A DNA stretch of 64,000 nucleotides from Bretschneidera sinensis (taxonomy: Eukaryota; Streptophyta; Magnoliopsida; Brassicales; Akaniaceae): assembly GCA_023935145.1 (NCBI GenBank), contig CM043705.1, positions 89,314,084-89,378,083 of the forward strand, read 5' to 3'. The translations under genes were made by a program, and so were the position numbers. Position 1 is the stretch's first letter. Each line of letters starts with the position of its first letter. This document shows, piece by piece, positions 60,901 to 64,000 of the stretch. The notes under the pieces were generated by a model that did not search any database, was not told the origin of the DNA, and saw only the letters and a program-made list of their open reading frames with translations.

Positions 60901-63724
60901 TACAATTGTGCTGACCTTGAGATTATTTACCGTAAGGGTATGATTCTTTACTTCAAACTTTTTTTTGTATGATTCACTTCCACGCGTACGCATATATATG
61001 AATCTGATTTAGATGAAAATTTTAGTTTTCAAACCATGATAAGAACCCAACATTTTGGATATTTATTTATTTTTTTTGTTTGGAATCATTCATTATAATT
61101 TAATGCGATCATCTATACATGGTTTAGGTAATGGTAATAATGGCAACTTTGGATGATATCTTACCTGTAATGTATTGGGCTCTAGGCTGTGTTTGTTTGA
61201 CGCCAATGGGGATGGCATTCCTGGACATTTGTGCTTTGTGTCACACATATTTGAATAGCACTCCCATTAATCGAGAAGTCATACTTGATCGGAATTCAAG
61301 CTATTGAAATTAAGAATTGAAAAGAATTTTGTATTATTAATTGATTATATAAATACAATTCAATAGTCCTATATATAGAATTTATAATATCAAACCTCAT
61401 AGGACTAGGAGACATCAACTAGATAAGACAGATATAAACTAAGACTGACTAAAAATACCTACTATGACACATAATAGGAAACCTAATTAGGACTCTCAAC
61501 ACTTCCCTTCAAGTTCGAGTATTCATATGCACCAACTTGTTGCAAAGAAACTCATACCAATAATAAATCTCATCCAATCGGAAATAAATAAACTCAAACT
61601 CATAAATTACAATAACCTATGAGAACAAGTCCAAACAGTTAGCTCACCACGTTGGTGTCACCTAACGAGATAAGATCCGAGAACACCAGATCAACAAGAC
61701 TTTTGACTTTTTTTCATCTTTTTTTTTTTGCTTTGACTTGAATGGACTGTAATCATTGAGTCAGAAGGATACAATATCAACACAGATTAGATCGGGTTAA
61801 CAACATCAACAGCGGGGTGAGAAACTTTTCTTCTTTTTCTTGAACTCTTCTTCTTCGTCTCATTTTTCTTTTTCAACTTCTTATTGAACTTTTCTTCTTC
61901 CTTTTCAACTTCTTCTTGAACTCTTTTTCTTCTTTTTCAACTTCTTGCTGAACTCTTCCGATATTTTCTTTTGCTGCCTTTGTTTTCACTTTTTTTTTCC
62001 GTACGAATCTATTTATCAAACTTTCTTTGCAACCTGTGAACAGTACTAAAAATAGCTCCGTAAACAGTACTCGTGAACAGTATCGTAAACATATCCATAG
62101 TTTGTTTTTTGACGTACAACACCAGAGTTGCGTCGGAAAAAAAAAACAAATCAAAAACTAAAAAGATTCTAAACTATATATATATATGGTGTTTATCTCA
62201 GATCATCTCTAGGATCCCAAACCTTGAGCTCTAATACCATGTTGAAATTATTGAAAAGAATTTTGTATTATTGATTGATAATAGGAGTACAATTCAACAG
62301 TCTTATAAATACTTGCGAATATCAAACTTAATAAGATTAGGAGACATCAATTAAATAAGACAGACATAAAGTAAGACAGACTAAAAAATCTACTATGACA
62401 CATAATAAGAAACCTAATTAGACTCTCAACACAAGCATTCCTGAATTTGATCCAAATTCAGCCCTATTAAAATAGTTTTAACTTTAAAATTAATCATAAA
62501 GATTTGATTATACTCCTATCAGATTTGGATACAAGTAGATTCAACCTGTTTGAAATATGATTCGGATTAAAACTATTATGATAAAATTTTACAGTAACAT
62601 ATGATTTTAGAAGAAAAACTAGCTTTTACTTACAAAATTAGTAAAATCTACTGTGTGTATGCTATGCATTTATTGCTTAGATTTGGATTAATTGAATGAT
62701 TTGTTTCTTAAGATATGTGATCATTCCTTCGACACACTTTTGAGCTCAGATTTTGGCATGTATAATTGGGTTGAAGGTTCATCATGCCAGTTCCAAACCA
62801 ATTTCATCCCATTAGCCACCATAAGCCCACATTTGGTTATTTGGAATTTGTGTGGTGGGAATGAGTTACCCATTATTATCATTCCCATTCTCAAGTTTTG
62901 GATAGAAAACCAAGGATTGGAATGAAAATTGTCAGACAATTTTGTAACTTTCTTTCTATCAACTTTATGAATGGCGAGGAGTGGTGATACATAAGACTTG
63001 GTGTATTTACCCAAAAAAAAATTGGGTACTTGAATTGTTTGGCCATGAGTTATAATTGTTTTGTAAATGTAATAAGGAAGAAAAAGGAGGAAAGGTTGAA
63101 GGAGTTTTCTTTAGTTTTATTTTCTTTTTTCCTGTGTAGGAATGGGAATAATTTGATTCCCAAGTAACTGAGAATGTTTTTTCCAATAGTAACACAATAA
63201 TGCGAAGAATGGGAGTACCATTCACGTTCTTTCATCTCCACATCAAACAAATATAGCCACATATTAAAGACTTGCGATTCTCAACCACTTGTCATTTTTA
63301 TAATGTTAGTTCTCATGGAATCCAAGTTAGGTTATGGTTAGGAGCCATTGCCTTGAATGAATTTTGATTTCCTTCCCTCTGTTTATTAATTATCTTGGGG
63401 ACTTACCTTTTTGATAAATAATTATATTGGGATATATTAAATGCTTACAATCTCTTTTATTGGAGAGAAGAAGAAAAACGAAGAAGGATCATGTCATCTC
63501 CAGAAATTTAACTCCAAGATAATAACTTGTTCATTCTTTAATGTATTGTTGGAAGATGCAGAACCTAATTCTGTCCTTTGACATGTATTCTTATATTGAG
63601 CTGAATGTTGTGTTTATAATGTTGCGCTTTGTTTTTTAAAATTATGTCTGAAGGTTTCTTTTGTCCATTGCAGGCTAGTGAGAAAAAAAAGGGAAAGAAG
63701 AGGGGCTTTTTATTTAACAAGTGA
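33809..63724 (+). CDS. coiled-coil protein with C-terminal Ig/A9-like domain, 21 exons, 773 residues
   Basis: Exons: 33809-33955, 34533-34595, 34889-35217, 35349-35448, 35525-35602, 35725-35784, 35918-36022, 36545-36655, 51003-51044, 51194-51307, 51400-51587, 53431-53717, 53799-53920, 54083-54128, 54229-54320, 58544-58592, 58878-58948, 59134-59253, 60314-60414, 60892-60937, 63674-63724. All introns are GT-AG, all phases agree, and the total is 2322 nt with no internal stop, so the gene looks intact. The ATG in AAGATGGAGAAC was chosen because it opens MENGHDGKLADKLSGLAL. Residues 50-70 and about 214-345 are charged, heptad-like coiled coil. 71-213 and 346-580 are Ser/Pro/Asn-rich. About 582-757 is the most conserved-looking part (QWVRHLEDGSVNYIDG, LAIEVQPLDERKRKGELVKV, GYLDIWEPATLSIKREGYSI) and resembles an Ig-like A9 fold. 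The tail is basic (EKKKGKKRGFLF). No signal peptide or membrane helix. Function unknown; a cytoskeletal or scaffolding role is only a guess. Confidence 0.85.
36656..38471 (+). other. left part of intron 8, with a 57-bp retroposed scrap
   Basis: Intron sequence with no gene. CATGCTCATTAAG is duplicated at 37125-37137 and 37195-37207 around 57 bp that end in an A-run (37138-37194), the signature of a tiny 5'-truncated L1-type insertion. A CTC/CTT microsatellite is at about 37220-37245. Confidence 0.55.
39287..40124. mobile_element. PIF/Harbinger (Tourist-like) element
   Basis: 838 bp with inverted ends GGGCCTGTTTGGTA / ACCAAATAGACCC, further paired inside (TGGGAT/ATCCCA boxes), and the 3-bp target duplication TTA (39284-39286, 40125-40127) typical of the superfamily. 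No transposase. A (TA)n run lies at 39909-39940. The minus-strand open frame at 39556-39864 has no recognisable domain. Confidence 0.85.
41788..42068 (+). mobile_element. 5'-truncated L1 LINE inserted in the LTR
   Basis: 281 bp flanked by a perfect 13-bp duplication AGAGTGGAATATT (41775-41787, 42069-42081) inside the right LTR of the host element. An open frame 41806-42009 encodes the end of L1 ORF2 (FWLVWALRNMRDLDVVEKPF, SIKEGWFNT, DILDFIDIL). It is followed by the L1 3' end CCCCCTTGGTGCCTTTATA and an A-rich tail. Confidence 0.88.
42201..42375 (-). mobile_element. 5'-truncated L1 LINE tail, inverted
   Basis: 175 bp flanked by a perfect 15-bp duplication GTCCTACATCATCTT (42186-42200, 42376-42390). 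The plus strand begins with a T-run, so the insert reads on the minus strand and ends in poly(A). It carries the L1 3' end CCCCCTTGGTGCTTT. It inserted across the junction of the older LTR element and its target site, which is why that element's right target copy is now displaced. Confidence 0.88.
42404..43478. mobile_element. candidate terminal-inverted-repeat element
   Basis: Starts GTTACATGGATTCGG and ends CCGAGTCCATGTAAC, inverse copies with one mismatch. CGGGTACG-type boxes lie close inside both ends. No target duplication was found and the interior has no transposase, so the assignment is tentative. The open frame at 43262-43459 has no recognisable domain. Confidence 0.45.
43870..44374 (+). 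repeat. about 200-bp tandem repeat, 2.5 copies, split by the copia element
   Basis: Diverged copies begin near 43870, 44066 and 44270, each with GGTTATAxATxxxGGG, a GAxATGCAxAC motif and CTTATTTGCCAC. The third copy is interrupted at 44374 and resumes at 50352 (TTCATTCCAAATAAATG, matching ATATTGAATCCAAATAGGTG of copy two). Confidence 0.7.
44856..46026. mobile_element. Harbinger-type element carrying a captured gene fragment
   Basis: 1171 bp splitting the copia RNase H. The ends are GGTGGCGTTTGTTT and AAACAAACACCCCC, imperfect inverse copies, and inverted AAGTGTTAAG/CTTAATG-like sequence continues inward. The flanking triplets TAA (44853-44855) and AAA (46027-46029) fit a 3-bp TAA duplication with one change, because the coding sequence around it then joins as CEL-VFLRQIL. 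Instead of a transposase it holds a host gene exon (45338-45720). Confidence 0.8.
45338..45720 (-). pseudogene. captured DEP-domain gene fragment
   Basis: Minus-strand frame whose peptide (VFESKLREMLAEKCFG, LTDEMVGIVRALRQRLP, NCFSGSEMVEVLINHLDCGR) reads as the start of a DEP domain. In plants this arrangement is known from large proteins combining DEP, glutaredoxin and DUF547 domains. After GRKK comes GTATGTTTTAG, a good splice donor, so exon and intron were copied together from genomic DNA. The upstream reading (DVGQVGGTGWDGRLEASDYG) may be the original N-terminal part. Only a small piece of the parent gene is present, and it is unlikely to make a protein here. Confidence 0.65.
50352..51002 (+). 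other. right end of intron 8
   Basis: The rest of the tandem-repeat copy (to about 50425), then AT-rich intron sequence to the CAG acceptor before 51003. Nothing else seen. Confidence 0.4.
51003..54320 (+). CDS. exons 9-15 of the large gene (residues 332-628)
   Basis: Exon 9 (14 codons) ends the coiled coil. Exons 10-12 are Ser/Pro-rich, and exon 12 (287 bp) holds EETTKQVTFRDPVIN and a run of Pro/Ser. Exon 13 has DDPLPAIEGLQISGEAFPG and exon 14 QWVRHLEDGSVNYIDG. Exon 15 holds the first strands of the conserved C-terminal domain (YLVTADDVDTYLAIEVQP). Exons 13 and 14 both have tandem in-frame acceptors (53797-53804 CAGCAGCAG-like; 54081-54085 AG-CAG), so one to three residues can vary. Confidence 0.85.
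52803..52942 (+). mobile_element. L1 LINE tail in intron 11 (first)
   Basis: Carries the 3' end shared by the L1 tails here (GGCACCCCTTGGTGCTC, TTTTATAC). The flanking repeats are AATATTACTGGT (52791-52802) and AAAATTACTGGT (52943-52954). Confidence 0.65.
52955..53332 (+). mobile_element. L1 LINE tail in intron 11 (second)
   Basis: Encodes the end of L1 ORF2 with stops (FALIPLSIMWVAWL, RNKRAFENVEKDGASFKEG), then CCCCCTTGGTGCC and an A-run. It is flanked by AAAATTACTGGT (52943-52954) and AAAATTACTAGT (53333-53344), that is, inserted at the duplication left by its neighbour. The region 51588-52790 is plain intron. Confidence 0.7.
54370..54445 (+). mobile_element. L1 LINE 3' scrap in intron 15
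   Basis: GGACCCCCTTAGTGCTATAC followed by a (TA)n/A-rich tail resembles the last bases of the L1 tails in introns 8 and 11. Too short for a firm call. The stretch 54446-55757 is intron without recognisable content. Confidence 0.45.
55758..58123 (+). mobile_element. non-autonomous LTR element, copy 2 (intron 15)
   Basis: LTRs are 55758-56153 and 57729-58123 with TGATGACACATG starts and CTCCTACATCA ends. Target copies are AAGAC and TAGAC (one mismatch). ATTGGTATAAAGC after the left LTR is a decayed tRNA-Met primer site, and GGTGGAGAA before the right LTR is the purine tract. The interior contains a charged open frame (57208-57474, EESKPLIVATMKDDPK) and non-coding stretches that align with copy 1 (for example the segment before the right LTR). 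No retroviral enzymes are encoded. Confidence 0.85.
58544..60937 (+). CDS. exons 16-20 of the large gene (residues 629-757)
   Basis: Five exons encoding the rest of the conserved C-terminal domain: GELVKVFANENRKITC, DPEMQNHIEKTLYSGHDLYK, TGYLDIWEPATLSIKREGYS, VTIPFGNATDFSIIGSNGVE and RDTIVLTLRLFTVR. The alternating hydrophobic pattern suggests beta strands. The phases 0-1-0-0-2-0 all match. Intron 18 (59254-60313) contains a tandem duplication. Confidence 0.87.
59461..60075 (+). repeat. 307-bp tandem duplication in intron 18
   Basis: Copy one starts at 59461 and copy two at 59768. Both contain ATTGACCACATTTATGTTTC, AAGCATATCTTTTCTTA-like sequence, GTTGATGCTAGCTTTA and TTTAGTAAGTTTTAGT, and both end in AACTAAGCTTTAATxCTAAACTA. 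They differ by scattered substitutions and small gaps. Confidence 0.8.
61185..63258. mobile_element. candidate Tourist-like element in intron 20
   Basis: Ends GGCTGTGTTTGTTTGA and TCAAACAAATATAGCC are inverse copies with two mismatches. Just inside both ends are GGGAATG/ATTCC-type boxes typical of Tourist-like MITEs. No 3-bp target duplication could be confirmed (CTA/ACA). It contains the small LTR element 61302-62431. Without that insert it is about 940 bp. Confidence 0.6.
61302..62431 (-). mobile_element. small non-coding LTR element (TRIM-like)
   Basis: 1130 bp with LTRs 61302-61501 and 62240-62431, both ending CTCTCAACA, and a perfect 5-bp target duplication CAAGC (61297-61301, 62432-62436). 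The minus-strand primer site TGGTATTAGAGC (tRNA-Met type) lies next to the right LTR. The purine-rich tract next to the left LTR is the inverse of CTTCCCTTCAAGTTCGAG. The 740-bp interior has no protein gene, only CT-rich sequence. Confidence 0.85.
63259..63673 (+). other. right end of intron 20
   Basis: AT-rich intron ending in TTGCAG. Nothing recognised. Confidence 0.4.
63674..63724 (+). CDS. last exon of the large gene
   Basis: After CATTGCAG the 51-bp exon reads in phase 0 as ASEKKKGKKRGFLFNK followed by TGA (63722-63724). The lysine/arginine cluster could act as a nuclear targeting signal or an acidic-partner contact, which is inference. The following 276 bases to the window end are the presumed 3' untranslated region; no clear polyadenylation signal was seen. 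Confidence 0.8.
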   Translation, partial: ASEKKKGKKRGFLFNK

Positions 63725-64000
63725 GGCATAGTATATTCTCTCGGAGTCCAGCTTGACAAGATCACCAGTGTTTAGTGGGTTTTAGTTAGTGGAGTATTAG
63801 TGTGGTGCTTTAATTTCTTGAGTGTATATTATAGTATTTCAGGCAGGAATGAGCTTGAGTTTTTATTGCAAATGTATGGGGTAATAATTTATTTCCACTT
63901 GGGTCGACAGGTAGGCAATTCACAAGATTGCTTCCTCACATTTTTCGAAGCTGAAGTTTCTATATTATTGAAATTTAGGAGCTGGGCATGTAAATGATAA

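Noticed and set aside
1..64000. tRNA, rRNA, CRISPR arrays, bacterial-type operons or origins
   Set aside because: No cloverleaf with A and B boxes, no rRNA-like sequence and no regular spacer-repeat array was seen; the DNA is clearly plant nuclear.

Overview
This window is nuclear DNA of a flowering plant, most likely a woody eudicot. It is AT-rich, its exons are bounded by GT-AG introns, and it contains two plant-specific gene families plus every major plant transposon type, including copia and Ty3/gypsy LTR elements, L1-type LINEs, a MULE, hAT and PIF/Harbinger elements. No rRNA, tRNA, operon or CRISPR array was seen. The species cannot be named from the sequence.

Layout. 0-8 kb: an exon-like piece on the minus strand (217-335), a small hAT element, an orphan first exon of a DUF789-family gene (2002-2118), a copia 3' end, a decayed GYF-domain gene fragment (5128-5543) and a second small hAT element. 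8.0-13.4 kb: an almost complete but broken Mutator-like element with 211-bp terminal inverted repeats, a 9-bp target duplication, a minus-strand transposase and a second, plus-strand GRF-zinc-finger/coiled-coil/hydrophobic reading frame. 13.4-15.9 kb: unassigned DNA ending in a degenerate minisatellite. 15.9-31.5 kb: an old L1 LINE split by two non-autonomous gypsy elements, A (17044-23854, minus, gag plus protease only) and B (24049-30781, plus, gag only).

33.8-63.7 kb: one large gene on the plus strand. I could assemble it by hand into 21 exons whose phases all agree (2322 nt, 773 residues). The product is a coiled-coil protein with a conserved C-terminal region resembling an Ig/A9-like beta domain and a basic tail. 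Intron 8 is 14.3 kb and is a transposon nest: a non-autonomous LTR element holding a Harbinger element and two L1 tails, then a copia element that splits a ~200-bp tandem repeat and itself holds a Harbinger-type element carrying a captured DEP-domain gene fragment. Intron 11 holds two L1 tails, intron 15 a second copy of the same non-autonomous LTR family as in intron 8, intron 18 a 307-bp tandem duplication, and intron 20 a small LTR element inside a Tourist-like element.

The only gene that looks functional is the 21-exon gene. Every transposon reading frame is interrupted. Exon joins, element ends and target duplications were read directly from the sequence. Family names come from remembered motifs, without any search.
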